Assembly (NCBI GenBank): GCA_950097015.1
Contig: CATNEN010000038.1
Coordinates: 18,944,001 to 19,008,000 of the forward strand
DNA length: 64,000 bases
DNA from: Macrostomum hystrix
Lineage: Eukaryota; Platyhelminthes; Macrostomidae
Direction of reading: 5' to 3'
Under the pieces are notes generated by a model. That model saw only the letters and a program-made list of their open reading frames with translations, made no database searches and was not told the DNA's origin. This document shows positions 1-19,128 of the stretch, in pieces. Position 1 is the first letter of the stretch; every line of letters begins with the position of its first letter. The position numbers and the translations under genes were made by a program.

Positions 1-248
1 TCGGGAATCTGATAATCCGACTAGTTTTACAGGATGTGGGATCAGATAATCCGACTAGTTTTACAGGATCTGGGATCTGATAATCCGACTAGTTTTACAG
101 GATCTGGGATCTGATAATCCGACTAGTTTTACAGGATGTGGGATCTGATAATCCGACTAGTTTTACAGGATCTGGGACCTGATAATCCGACTAGATTTAC
201 AAAATCTGGGATCTGATAATCCGACTAGTTTTACAGGATCTAGGATGT
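1..248. repeat. 34-bp minisatellite in SARS1 intron 5
   Basis: About seven head-to-tail copies of a unit containing ctgataatccgactagtttt, with a few substitutions. The array runs off the left edge. It lies in the intron that follows SARS1 exon 5. Confidence 0.95.
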
Positions 249-3200
249 GATGATCTATCTAATCTTTTTATTCTTATCTCAATCAATTGATCCAGGGTGA
301 GGTCTAGGATAATTGATGCACCTGCATGGCGTCCTTTCGCATAAAATAGGGCGTCAATAGAGCTTCGTATCCTTCGTCAAGTAGCATGTGCAGGCCAAAT
401 TGCATCAGCGCCTGTTCCAGGAACACGCAGGGACCTTTCAGATAGTAGCCCCGACCGCCGGCAGTTCTAGTGCCGCGCTCTCCATCGAATCCGTCAATCA
501 TGGCTACTAGATCGACGTGCGAGTATTGGTAGCGGGTGGTCACATCGCCATGCTGCCTGATGATGGCATTGTTGTCCTGTAGACGAATATGGCCGCTTGT
601 AATTAGCTTAGATTTTTACTAATCTCTCTTCATGTTATGCCTTAACGTCCGTCCTCTCATCGTTCTATCATTGTTTTCCTAAACCTAACTCCCATCCAAT
701 CATTATTCTCTGAAACTCAACTCCCATCCAATCATTATTCTCCCAAACTCAACTCCCATCCAATCATTGTTCTCCCAAACTCAACTCCCATCCAATAATT
801 GCTCTCCCAAACTTAACTCCCATCCAATAATTGCTCTCCCAAACTCAACTCCCATCCAATCATTGCTCTCCCAAACTCAACTCCCATCCAAACATTGTTC
901 TGCCAAACTTAACTCCCATCCAAACATTGTTCTGCCAAACTCAACTCCCATCCAATCATTGTTCTCCCAAACTCAACTCCCATCCAATAATTGCTCTCCC
1001 AAATTTAACTCCCATCCAATCATTGCTCTCCCAAACTTAACTCCCATCCAATCATTGCTCTCCCAAATTTAACTCCCATCCAATCATTGCTCTCCCAAAC
1101 TCAACTCCCATCCAATCATTGTTCTCCCAAACTTAACTCCCATCCAATAATTGCTCTCCCAAATTTAACTCCCATCCAATCATTGCTCTCCCAAACTCAA
1201 CTCCCATCCAATCATTGTTCTCCCAAACTCAACTCCCATCCAATAATTGCTCTCCCAAATTTAACTCCCATCCAATCATTGCTCTCCCAAACTTAACTCC
1301 CATCCAATCATTGCTCTCCCAAACTCAACTCCCATCCAAACATTGTTCTGCCAAACTCAACTCCCATCCAAACATTGTTCTGCCAAACTCAACTCCCATC
1401 CAAACATTGTTCTGCCAAACTTAACTCCCATCCAATCATTGCTCTCCCAAACTCAACTCCCATCCAATCATTGCTCTCCCAAACTCAACTCCCATCCAAT
1501 CATTGATGCATGATAAACAACTTCACATTTTAACATGGAAAATTGCACTTTACCTCATTGTCGCTAATGACAACATCCTTGTGCAGCAGGTTGCCAACCT
1601 CCCTTAACAGATTGTCTCGCTCGGTCTTCAATTGGTCAATAATTTGTTCATTTTTAGCGATAGCTTCACCGATGAATCGACCATAGGATTTGATTTGCAG
1701 AATTGACAAGTCCTGAAATGAGAAACGTGCACTATTAAACTATCGGCTTAAACTCATATTCATGTTTTTATATTGCTAATAAACTAACTTTCAGTTCCTC
1801 TGGCTTGACTTCAGCTGGATTGCTAGTCAACGCTTCCGGAAGTGGCAAGTCCTCTCCATCTGCTTCTTTGGCCTGAAAAACGCATGTTTAGATTTCCATA
1901 TCGAAATACCAACAAAACGTACTTCTACATTACTAGCAGTACTAGTAATGTTTGTAAGTTAAAAATCTTGAAGTTTACCTTCTTTTTCTCGCCAACAGTC
2001 TTGCCACAGGCATTTCTAAGCCGATTTAGCTGGTCTCCAATGTAGCGCGCTGTAATGGTACATAGTGAGATAAGAGTTAAAAACTGCAAGTTAATAAAGT
2101 TTAAAGGTAGATTTGGCTAAAGTGACAAATAGCAAAATAGAAGACAGCCATATACACATAATTTTTTACTGAATAACTAAACCTTTAAATAAGTTATGAA
2201 AGCTATTTGTAGTTTTTACAAGGGCGCCAAAAAAGGTTTCCTGAATTTCTACCATATCTCAGTAAGGCCTTGCCCAGTGCTCACATTCATAGTGTAATTA
2301 AAGAAAAATATGCATGATTTATTTATTCAAGTCATTTTTCTATATCCAACAATTATGAGCAGCATCAGAAAGGTACATCAACAGGTGTGCACAAGTGTTC
2401 TAAAAATTGTCTCTGTATACTTTAAAGCCACTTGGAGGATTTGAGAAAGAGCTGCTTTTTCTATATAGAAACAGGGCTAGAGAGTGGTACCCTCAGCAAC
2501 TGCAGATTCAATTAAATGTTTGTGAAAATAACCTTTAACTTAACTGCTTTTCTTTAACTACATCCTCAAGAACTTTTTTCTACTTTTGAAGTAAGAGAAC
2601 CAGCTTTATCAGGGCAGAAAAACAAGTCTGTAATGCTTTTTTTTCAATAAGAAAATGTATATTTTATATGAAAAAAAACTTTTATTTCTTAGTTACTTGC
2701 CTATTTTTAAGCACAATATCTAACTTTTCAGTTAAACCATCTTTCCCCATAACTATAAGATAAAACATACTTTACATCTTAGCAGGCTCATTGGATCTCA
2801 AAAAGGCTAAAAAATCTCTCACTGGAAACCATATAGTATAGCATATTACTAGCTATATCATATAAGCTAGGCGCTATCTTATAGTTTTGCATTTATAATG
2901 ATATTTCTCTTAAAATAATATTTTATTAAAGTTTAATTTTTTATACAACTTATTACTCAGGGACTATCAAGCTTGGCATGGAGTCATATTAAAGAGTTCA
3001 TGTGGCATTGGATCTACTATGCAAAGGTGTTTACTTTCAGCAATCTACTATTTAGGATTACCAACTACTATCTAGTCTAGGTAGTCCAAAATATATAGGG
3101 GCCTAACTTATTGTCACATGGGCAAAACTTATTTTAATAATTTTTTAAAACTCATTACTTATAACAAACTTTGTCAACCTACATCATTAAACTTTGTTTA

Positions 3201-3802
3201 AATACAATTTAAAGAGAAAAATAATTAAATGTGTGAAACTGCAAAGTAGCCTATATGGTTATACCATGTTACCATGTATGTATACATAAATAAATGTAGG
3301 GCCTAGCCTAAAGCTAGCTAGCTATCTTCTTCATTTATTTTTTCAAGCTCTTTGATGACATAAAGATTATATTGTTTAACTTTGCAATTTACAACAAATA
3401 GCTAGGCCCAATACAATAATACAAGTGACCAAGCCAAGGCCTAGCCACTTAGGCCTAATATAGTATTTAAATACAACTATTAGAGTCTGAGATGCTTTTT
3501 ATACATCTTCTATCTACTAGAAATCTATCTAAAATAGGTCTATCTATATACTACATGCTTGATAGCTTGTTTGTTTAAATGTATAATGCAGAAAAGTTAT
3601 GCAACTGTTTTGTTTGTACAACAGCAAAGCATAATAGAAAGTAATACAATCGCGTTGTTTTGTTACCTTTGCGCCACTCATTGTCCAGATCAATTATTCG
3701 ATCGATTACAGTTACATCTTTATAGCGGTTCTTTTCGCTCTGCCTAACTAGATCAGGATTTCCACCTTTCTCTGGACGCAGCAAATCGATATCAAGCACC
3801 AT
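1..3802 (-). CDS. SARS1: Cytosolic seryl-tRNA synthetase, N-terminal half (partial, five exons)
   Basis: SerRS charges tRNA-Ser with serine in the cytosol. The exons I read are 3802-3667, 2049-1979, 1872-1789, 1712-1554 and 576-322; all have GT/AG borders and the phases close, giving 235 residues. The start [14 protein letters not shown] matches the conserved animal SerRS N-terminus. Exons 1-4 encode the coiled-coil tRNA-binding arm (for example [13 protein letters not shown] and LREVGNLLH). Exon 5 encodes the start of the class II core (KYSHVDL-like [15 protein letters not shown], then [15 protein letters not shown] and [10 protein letters not shown]), which includes motif 1. Exon 5 ends at a CAG/GTGCAT donor. 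Motifs 2 and 3 must lie left of the window; animal SerRS is about 510 residues. Introns 4 and 5 carry minisatellites. The call is secure from sequence similarity I recognise; intron borders are my own reading. Confidence 0.95.
685..1504. repeat. 32-bp minisatellite in SARS1 intron 4
   Basis: About 26 tandem copies of a unit containing caactcccatccaatcattg. Variants alternate (cattgctctccc, cattgttctccc, cattgttctgcc), which suggests repeated local duplication of multi-unit blocks. It is open in several frames because the unit lacks stops, but there is no coding signal. Each unit carries a CCAAT pentamer, usually in the form ccaatca. Confidence 0.95.
2050..3666. other. SARS1 intron 1, no further feature seen
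   Basis: AT-rich intron between the GT donor at 3666-3665 and the AG acceptor at 2051-2050. I see no exon, RNA gene or tandem array in it. Confidence 0.7.
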
Positions 3803-5424
3803 TTTTCAGTCAATCCAAATTTAACACGAAAAGTAGGTATTGTATGGTTAATCTGTAGATCTTGTATACTTAGCGCGTCTTAGGCCTTTCTCTATTTATG
3901 CGAATATGATAGATATACACGTAAAGTACAAAATGAAATGCTCGCATTTACACTCCAATTTCATAAAGCGTGCTCAAGGATGAAGCTGATGAAACTTTTG
4001 AAAGCTCACTGCTTTTAACAAATGTTCACTATTTAAAAATAAAATAACAGACACAATTTGCATTATGTAAGTTTCTAAAGGCAGTTAATTTTGGCGAAAA
4101 AATATATCAGATAAAATATGTATTCAGCCTAAACAATACCCTAATATTACGTTGTGCCGGTCAGACTTTTTCTGGCAGGCCAGCGCCCAGTGCAGCTCTA
4201 CTCAACCCCCGACCTCAGTCTTGTTAAAGTTGGTGGCCCAGCCAGCCCATGCAGCTAGCCCAGCTAGCAAGGCCTACCCTGTTTTCTAATTCGTATAAAT
4301 ATTCGCGCAATGCAGCACACAATAAGTTTTGCTGCCACTCCAACTCTTAAACAAAAGGTCGTCCGCCGTCGTATTTTGTAGCGCCAGCTGGTCTTTTTCA
4401 ATATCGCCTGTGCCGTTTAAAAACTGCAGCAGTGTGGTAGTCTGCCTATAATACTGACCAGCTCGCGCCTTGCCCAACCAGGCTTAAAACGTTCGGGTGG
4501 GAGAAGTTTAAGATGACGTGCTGCTGTCCGTCGCCAGGTAACATATCGTTTTGTCCGTACGTTTTAGAATCTTCCTATTAACGATGTCTAATTCTATGTC
4601 GTAAACTTTTTGGCCAAAAAAGGCATTAGTAGAGAAATAAGTAGAGTATGAGTATGATTGAGACAAACGAAGATTGACGGCCTCTGACGTAGGTAACGAA
4701 AATTTGATTAATGCTGATTGAAAAACCCATGCCGGTCTCCAGGTGTGTTTATAACCTGCGAAAATGAGAGCGTCCAGGCCGACTTTCCCTAAAATCATGA
4801 ACAGTCATCCTGGACAATGTTAGGGTAGTTCCACATGCTTTTATTGTACAAGCGACCCTATAGCTAATATAGGGGGTGAGTTGCCGAGCGGGTCCAGCTC
4901 GTTTGTTTCTCGTACCAATGTTCCTGAGCGAGCTCAGATGACCAAGGCCGAGCCAGTAATGAAGACAATAGGCCAGAATATATATCTTCCACATCAAGCT
5001 CTTTGATTGAAAAATGTGATTAATTCCGTGCAACCATGAGTTCTCGTCGTAAACTGACAGCCGAAAGTTTTTGGCAAACCTATTAAATCCGAAATTAATT
5101 GGGCAATTGCAACAGGCTGACATATCTGATGTGATTTTATTGATGAGTGACTAATTCGTGTAGTTTTTAATACCATCATTGTTGTTTTGATATTAGGAAA
5201 TGTAATTCCGTAAACAAATGGTTGGTACGAAAGCAACAATTGTAAATGTCTATTTTTAAAGCATATCGGATGCCGGATTAAAATAGATTATTTAAGGCAC
5301 AATCCGTCGCACGCACAAATAGTCTATGGCCGCAAGTGAGTGCGCAGACAGGCCTGCAAGGCAGCAGCCAAAACCAGCAGAGAAAAGCACAAAAATAATA
5401 GCCAACATCCGATAGCGGTGAGCA
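3803..5424. other. Divergent intergenic region between SARS1 and the 5425 gene
   Basis: The start codons of the minus-strand SARS1 gene (3802) and the plus-strand gene (5425) face away from each other, so this 1.6 kb should hold both promoters and 5' leaders. Minus-strand open frames of up to 124 codons exist at 4286-5239, but none resembles a family I know. I see no convincing TATA box or tRNA. Confidence 0.6.
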
Positions 5425-8400
5425 ATGGACGCACGCACTGGGCCTCTGCCTGAGCATAGCTCAGCACGGAGAAAGTGCTCAAGTTCGCACAGCAGGCACT
5501 GGGAGCCGGGCTCTACTTCAGAGGACGCCAGATCCTGCGGGGGCGGCGGCAGTCGCGGAGGCAAGTCGGGACTGCGGGCTCTTCAGGAGCTGGTGTCCGA
5601 CACGAAAAATGCAAACTGCAGCGACTTTGGCGTTTCCAACGAAGGACTCGGAGCCCTGGCGCCGAGCAGGCTGCCGCAGCCGCTGCCAACGAGGCACAAG
5701 CAGCGGAAGCAGCAGCAGAAGCTGGAGGCAAAGGGCGCCGACTTTGAAGACTTCATAAAATACCTGGGCATCACCGATGCCGGCGCACCTGAGGACAAAC
5801 AAAAAAGGGGCTCTCAGACACCTGAGAATCAGCATATGGTGAGCTCATTATGATGGTTTGTAACGATTGACTCACTGTGAGCACAGTCTCCAACTCAGTG
5901 TCTGTGAGCACAGTCTCCAACTCATTGTCTGTGAGCACAGTCTCCAACTCATTGTCTGTGAGCACAGTCTCCAACTCATTGTCTGAGAACACAGTCTCCA
6001 ACTCATTGTCTGTGAGCACAGAGCAGCTCGAAATGCAACGAGTCTCTAACTCGTTGTCTGTTAGCACAGTCACCAACTCATTGTCTGTGAGCAGTCTCCA
6101 ACTCATTGTCTGTGAGCACATGCAGTCTCCAACTCAGTGTCTGTGAGCACATGCAGTCTCCAACTCAGTATCTGTGAGCACAGTCTCCAACTCAGTATCT
6201 GTGAGCACAGTCTCCAACTCATTGTCTGTGAGCACAGTCTCCAACTCATTATCTGTGAGCACAGTCACCAACTCATTGTCTGTGAGCACAGTCTCCAACT
6301 CATTATCTGTGAGCACAGTCTCCAACTCATTGTCTGTGAGCACAGTCTCCAACTCATTATCTGTGAGCACAGTCACCAACTCATTATCTGTGAGCAGTCT
6401 CCAACTCATTGTCAGTGAGCACAGTCTCCAACTCATTGTCTGTGAGCACAGTCTCCAACTCATTGTCTGTGAGCACAGTCTCCAACTCAGTATCTGTGAG
6501 CACAGTCTCCAACTCATTGTCTGTGAGCACAGTCTCCAACTCAGTGTCTGTGAGCACAGTCACCAACTCATTGTCTGTGAGCAGTCTCCAACTCATTGTC
6601 AGTGAGCACAGTCTCCAACTCATTGTCTGTGAGCACAGTCTCCAACTCAGTATCTGTGAGCACAGTCTCCAACTCATTGTCTGTGAGCACAGTCACCAAC
6701 TCATTGTCTGTGAGCAGTCTCCAACCTATTGTCTGTGAGCACATGCAGTCTCCAACTCAGTGTCTGTGAGCACAGTCTCCAACTCAGTATCTGTGAGCAC
6801 AGTCTCCAACTAATTGTCTGTGAGCACAGTCTCCAAATCATAAGCTTCACCAAAATCATCATCATCCCGGCAGGATCAGGTCAGCAACTCTGGCGATGAC
6901 ACGGACGTCCGCCTGGCGTCTCGAAGGTTGACAGACAGTCAGTCAATGTCGCCATCAGCTGCCACAGCTGCGGATGATTTCTTTGAAGAGCGGCGTCTGT
7001 GCCTGGTCGTGTCGTCGATGCTCGCTCAGGCGGACCGCGCAGGGAAGCGAACGCCTTCGGGCTACTGGGACCTCGAGGCCGCGGCAACCGCGCTTCGCCA
7101 CTTTGCCGACGAATTCGGCGAGCGGAGCGCCCGTCTGCGGCTTCCCGGAGCTTTCCCATTCAACCAGCCCGAGCTGCAGGTTCTGCTGAACCTTCTGACT
7201 GCCAGCAGTTCCGTGAGCACTGGGTCATTGTGTCATTGCTGCTGGGTCATTGTGTCCCGGCTTGCTGCTTGAGAGGCGTTTGAGAGTCGGTAGCAGTTCC
7301 TTTAACCCTCCATTGGCTGCCCCAACCTTCCATTGGCCGCCACAACCCTCCATTGGCTGCCACAACCCTCCATTGGCTGCCCCAACCTTCCATTGGCCGC
7401 CACAACCCTCCATTGGCTGCCACAACCCTCCATTGGCTGCCACAACCCTCCATTGGCTGCCCCAACCTTCCAATAGCTGCCACATCCCTCCATTGGCTGC
7501 GACAAACTTCCATTGGCTGCCCCAACCCTCCATTGGCTGTCCCAACCCTCCATTGGCTGCCACAACCCTCCATTGGCTGCCACAACCCTCCATTGGCTGC
7601 CCCAAGCCTCCATTGGCTGCCACAACCCTCCATTGGCTGCCCCAACCTTCCAATAGCTGCCACATCCCTCCATTGGCTGCGACAAACTTCCATTGGCTGC
7701 CCCAACCCTCCATTGGCTGCCACAGCCCTCCATTGGCTGCCACAGCCCTCCATTGGCTGCCACAGCCCTCAATTGGCTGCCACAGCCCTCCATATGCTGC
7801 CACAACATTCCATTGGCTGCCACAGCCCTCCATATGCTGCCACAAAATTCCATTGGCTGCCAAAGTCCTCCATATGCTGCCACAACATTCCATTGGCTGC
7901 CACAGAAGCCCTCCATTGGCTGCCACAGCCCTCCATATGCTGCCACAGCCCTCCATTGGTTGCCACAGCCCTCCATTGGCTGCCACAACCCCCATTGGCT
8001 GCCCCAAGCCTCCAGTGGCTGCCCCAGCCTTCTTATTGAACTGGCAGCCCTTTCAATGACCCGCAGGCTCCGTTGGAGCTCCGGGAAGCCCTGAACGACC
8101 TGCGCACAATTCACTGGCAAATGCGGCTCTTCCTGTGGCCCGAAGCCGCTCTTGGCGAGGCCGATGACGCCACGCTGTCCAGTCTGCTGTTGGTCTTCGC
8201 CGAGCAGGTGGACGAGGACCTCCGGCATACCGCGCCGCACTCCAGCTCTTCGGGGTTCGCCCGGCGCCGGGCAGTCGCCCTGGCAGCCGCGGTCGGTCGC
8301 TACGCGCAGACGGCTGAGCAGCGGCGCCGGTTGATCCATTCCCGGATGCAGAGTCTCGCCAACACAGTCATGTCCTTCGTGGCCCGCTGCCCCGCTAAAG

Positions 8401-9926
8401 GCGACGGAGGCTTCCACAAGTCGGTGATGGCGCTCCTCGACGACATGCTGGCCTGCTTCGCGAGCCTCAACAGCGTCAACGGCGCCGGAGTCGCTGTCAC
8501 CGATGGTCAAGCTGCTGGTTCGTCAGCCGCTGGAGACTTGCTGAACATCAGCGAAGACGATGTGGGCTCCAGAAGCTTCGGTCGAGACAACACTCTGTCC
8601 CAGCTGCCGCCGGCGCAGCCCGCCTTCCTGCAGCCGTACGAGGAGCCGGCCGTCGCAGAGGACGCGGACTCAGGAGGCGAGGCTGGCGAATGCAACAGCG
8701 ACCGCAAAGGCGAGCCCGCAGCTGAAGCAGCGTCTGGCGCGGTTGAGCCACAGGAGGCGATGGCCCTGCAGTTCGTTGAGCACACGGAGGCCCTGTTGAG
8801 CAGCTTTCTCCCAAACGAGCGCGTCAATAACCAGGACTTCAAGACCGCACTCAACGCAATGTTCGAGTGGTGGCGTCGAGCCGTCAGCTCTGCGGACTGC
8901 GCCGGTAACGTCTGGGACCGCCGAATGTCGAGCATCCGGGAGAAGTTTGACCAAGCGCAGCAGCTGAGAGCGGTTAGCAACGGTGTGAGACGGCTGTACA
9001 GCGAGGCACAGACCGTGTGGGACCTCATCGATGTGGCCAAGCTGATGGTACCGTCTGAGGAACGAACCGCCTGCATGGCAGAGGTGCACACGGCTGCGGA
9101 GTGGCGTGAAGCCGTGCTCAGCCTTGTGGACTCAGCGCTGGCTACTCTTTACCTGTACCAATCTGCACAGGATGCCAGCGTGTTGTCCACCAGGCTTCGC
9201 TGCCACCTTCAGCGACTTTGCAACCGCCTGGTGGACTGCGGCCCAGTGCCGATGTTTGGCCTGCTGCGTCTGCGCCTCGGCTACCTGCGGGAGCGCCAGT
9301 TCTCTGACCTAATGAGGCCCCACCCGCAGGGCTGTCTGATTGGCGAGCTGGCGCAAATGCACCGAGTGCTGAACAGAGATGCCTACCCTAATGGCCCTGC
9401 CTTCAGCCCGCTCAATCTGACCATCTGCGTTCCGCTGAGCGACTACAGGAAGTTTGACCAGCACATGAAGGACCTGCGGGTTCTGTCATTTGAGGCGAGG
9501 GCGCCCGTGACTGAGAAGACCAACCAGCTGTTGAAGATCAGGACCTTGAGAAAAATAGAGAAGTGCTGCCAATGCACCATCGAGGTCCTTCAGCCTGGCA
9601 GCTCCGGCCCCGCATCCGACACGGCCACCTGCGGCGCCACCGCCTGCTCGCCTGCCATCGCATCTGACGGCGCCCTCACACCGGGCGTCCGACGAAAGCC
9701 GCAGTTGACTGTCAACGGTCAGAGGCCGACCTTCAGCTTGATTGTTCGGCCTGAGCTGAGCCACGGACGGGCCAACGCAGCGATGCGAATGATCTGCGAG
9801 ATTGTCGGACCTGCGACCATCGGCGAGCGGGTGAAGTACTGCGCATTTCACCTGGCTATGCAGTTGCCTCACAACTACAAACCGCTGACTGCATTCGTCG
9901 ACAACTCCAGGCCTCTTGACTACTGA
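5425..9926 (+). CDS. Unrecognised 870-residue protein, three exons
   Basis: Exons 5425-5838, 6874-7212 and 8067-9926 join in phase 0 at ATG/GTGAGC...GGCAG/GAT and TCC/GTGAGC...CGCAG/GCT, giving 870 residues ending LDY. Strong GC bias at third codon positions in one frame supports coding. I do not recognise the family. The N-terminus (1-140) is low complexity: Ser/Gly/Arg-rich, then a KQRKQQQKLEAKG basic/Gln stretch. The segment LNDLRTIHWQMRLFLWP and later stretches are Leu/Arg-rich and look helical. A Glu/Ala-rich acidic linker lies in the middle. The C-terminal 330 residues (from RLRLGYLRERQFSDL on) look like a folded domain, with one basic linker (VRRKPQLTVNG). I see no signal peptide or membrane segment, so a cytosolic or nuclear protein is likely. 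Start choice: first ATG in frame. Confidence 0.75.
5878..6835. repeat. 27-bp minisatellite filling intron 1 of the 5425 gene
   Basis: About 36 copies of a unit containing gtctccaactcattgtctgt. Because 27 is a multiple of three, each strand stays open for up to 143 codons. The intron sequence before the array stops the upstream frame at 5851-5853, so the array is not read as coding. A few units are shortened (loss of caca) or extended (catg). Confidence 0.95.
7301..8036. repeat. 20-bp minisatellite filling intron 2 of the 5425 gene
   Basis: About 37 copies of the 20-mer ccctccattggctgccacaa with variants (cattccattggctgc, ccatatgctgcc, caatagctgcc). A higher-order block is duplicated: 7455-7540 recurs at 7635-7720. 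Most units carry ATTGG, the reverse of CCAAT. The open frames here are by-products of a stop-free unit. Confidence 0.95.
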
Positions 9927-11575
9927 CGACCCACACCTGAGAGTGCTCACCTTGGCTTTCTTTTTCTCGTCAGCTAGCGAGCTTTTTAGCAGCTTTGATT
10001 TTATTTCTGACAGTTCCTTAGCAGCTTCCTAGCAACTATCATTTTCGCTAATATTTGTCCTACCCAGTCATTTCACAGTAAAAAATAGAAGGAGTAAGAC
10101 ATTGCGAATCATTTACTGCCCTTTGTACTCTAGCATTAAAGTTTTCATTAGGATTCGCGCTTTATTTAGAATTAACCGTGTTTTTCAGTTAAAAATATAA
10201 ATTTTCTAAAACAAAAAACAGGAGTAAGACATTGTAGCTAAACTTTTACCGTCATGTGCACTTAAGTGTTACATTTTTCCTCTTTTGAGCAGTACGTTTT
10301 TGCTAAAACACTATTTTCACCTATTTTTATTTCGTATCTTCATTACTGTACTGCAAGTAGTGCGCATAACACTCCAGATTTGTCCAAAGTCTCTTAGGTT
10401 TACAGGGCGATAAAGCTTTACTCTTGTGACCTTTTCAAATAAGCAGACTGCTAGCATATATTTTCTCAGTGGCATTTAAACTAAAATAAATGTTTTCTGA
10501 GAATGTTTTCAAAAAAAGACGATTTTCCCGACAGAGAAATCAAACCTACTATTTAAAATAGAAAATCCATAATGTTTTTTTTCAGACACGAATCCTTTAA
10601 AGGAGTTTTAGTCAAATTTTGGTCAATGCGCAAATCTACTTATATGAGTAGCATGTTGCGAGTGCGGTACGGCAGTTTATGATCTGTTATTTTTATTTTT
10701 ATTATTTTTTTATTTAGTTGTCAAAAAACCTGGGAAAACAATAGTCCAACTCCTTCACCGATTACAACGAAATATTACAGGCAAAATAATAATACCGAGC
10801 ATTGAATTCAAGCGTTTTGGGCCAACCCATGAACACTAACAATATTCTATTGCAACTCAGTAAAAACTGAAGAACAAACAAACAAACAAATAAATAAACA
10901 AATAAAGAAACAAACAAACAATCCAACCAGAAAGTGAAAAAAATATGGAATATCTCATTTCGAACGGCATGCTAGATTGAAGCACTATTTAAAAGCCTTC
11001 ATTAACATAAAGCAACATTTAAAGTGATTCACGATTTGATAAGTTTCATTAAAATTCATTAAATATGAGCAAAAGCATGATAAATATTGCAGATTCCATT
11101 TAAATATAGAAGAAGTTCATTCTTTTGGTTGCACAAAATAAGAAGAGATTGCAACAGCTGGACTAAAATATATAATTCAAACGCACTGATCGGTAATTAA
11201 AAAACAACACCATGTCACAATGAGTGGGATATGTGTGCAATAGATATAGATGAAAATTGCTGGTTGGAGTGTGTTAAATGGGCCACTTAAAATAGACAAA
11301 CAAGAGCTCAACGACCAACTCCATTAAAAATAGCAGTTGAAAATAATTATTTAATTCTTTGATCAGGAAAGTTCTTCATTAAAAAAATATCGCGTAAAAG
11401 TAAATAAGCTGAAATCAACGGAAACTGTATGCGGAAAGTAACGATTGAAATTTCGTTACTTAAAAAATATTATTAAATTGTGGTCGTTTATTATGATAAG
11501 TTTTCATCACAACAGCTTTCTAATTGGCTAAGTAATAACGACCAGAAACTAACCAGTAGCTGGCTGTCCTGAGCT
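9927..11575. other. Convergent intergenic region; 3' UTRs
   Basis: This lies between the stop of the plus-strand 870-residue gene and the stop of the minus-strand AHCYL gene. Possible poly(A) signals for the plus gene are attaaa at 10135-10140 and an aataaa about 350 bp further on. A short motif ggagtaagacattg occurs twice (about 10090 and 10212). A simple (aaac)n/(aaat)n stretch lies at 10872-10920. Nothing else stands out. Confidence 0.6.
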
Positions 11576-19124
<7,549 letters not shown>

Positions 19125-19128
19125 CTGC

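Noticed and set aside
767-1424. Overlapping open frames of 69-101 codons in the 32-bp array
   Set aside because: They arise because the repeat unit lacks stop codons; composition mirrors the repeat and the region is intronic in SARS1.
4286-5239. Cluster of minus-strand frames of 63-124 codons
   Set aside because: They overlap one another in different frames, lack codon bias and resemble no family; most likely promoter or leader sequence.
5877-6738. Open frames on both strands with a 9-residue repeat (Ser/Val/Thr/Asn or Thr/Asp/Asn/Glu/Leu)
   Set aside because: The 27-bp unit keeps all frames open. Retention of this intron in the 5425 gene would stop translation at 5851-5853, before the array.
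7225-8510. Minus-strand frame of 402 codons and plus-strand frame of 269 codons
   Set aside because: Produced by the 20-bp array (three-frame reading of WQPMEG / PPLAAT type), extending antisense into the real exon at 8067.
5425-9926. Assignment of the 870-residue protein to the MAP3K4 N-terminal region
   Set aside because: Considered because of the long helical N-terminal-type architecture, but no sequence block matches the MAP3K4 regions I can recall and there is no kinase domain.
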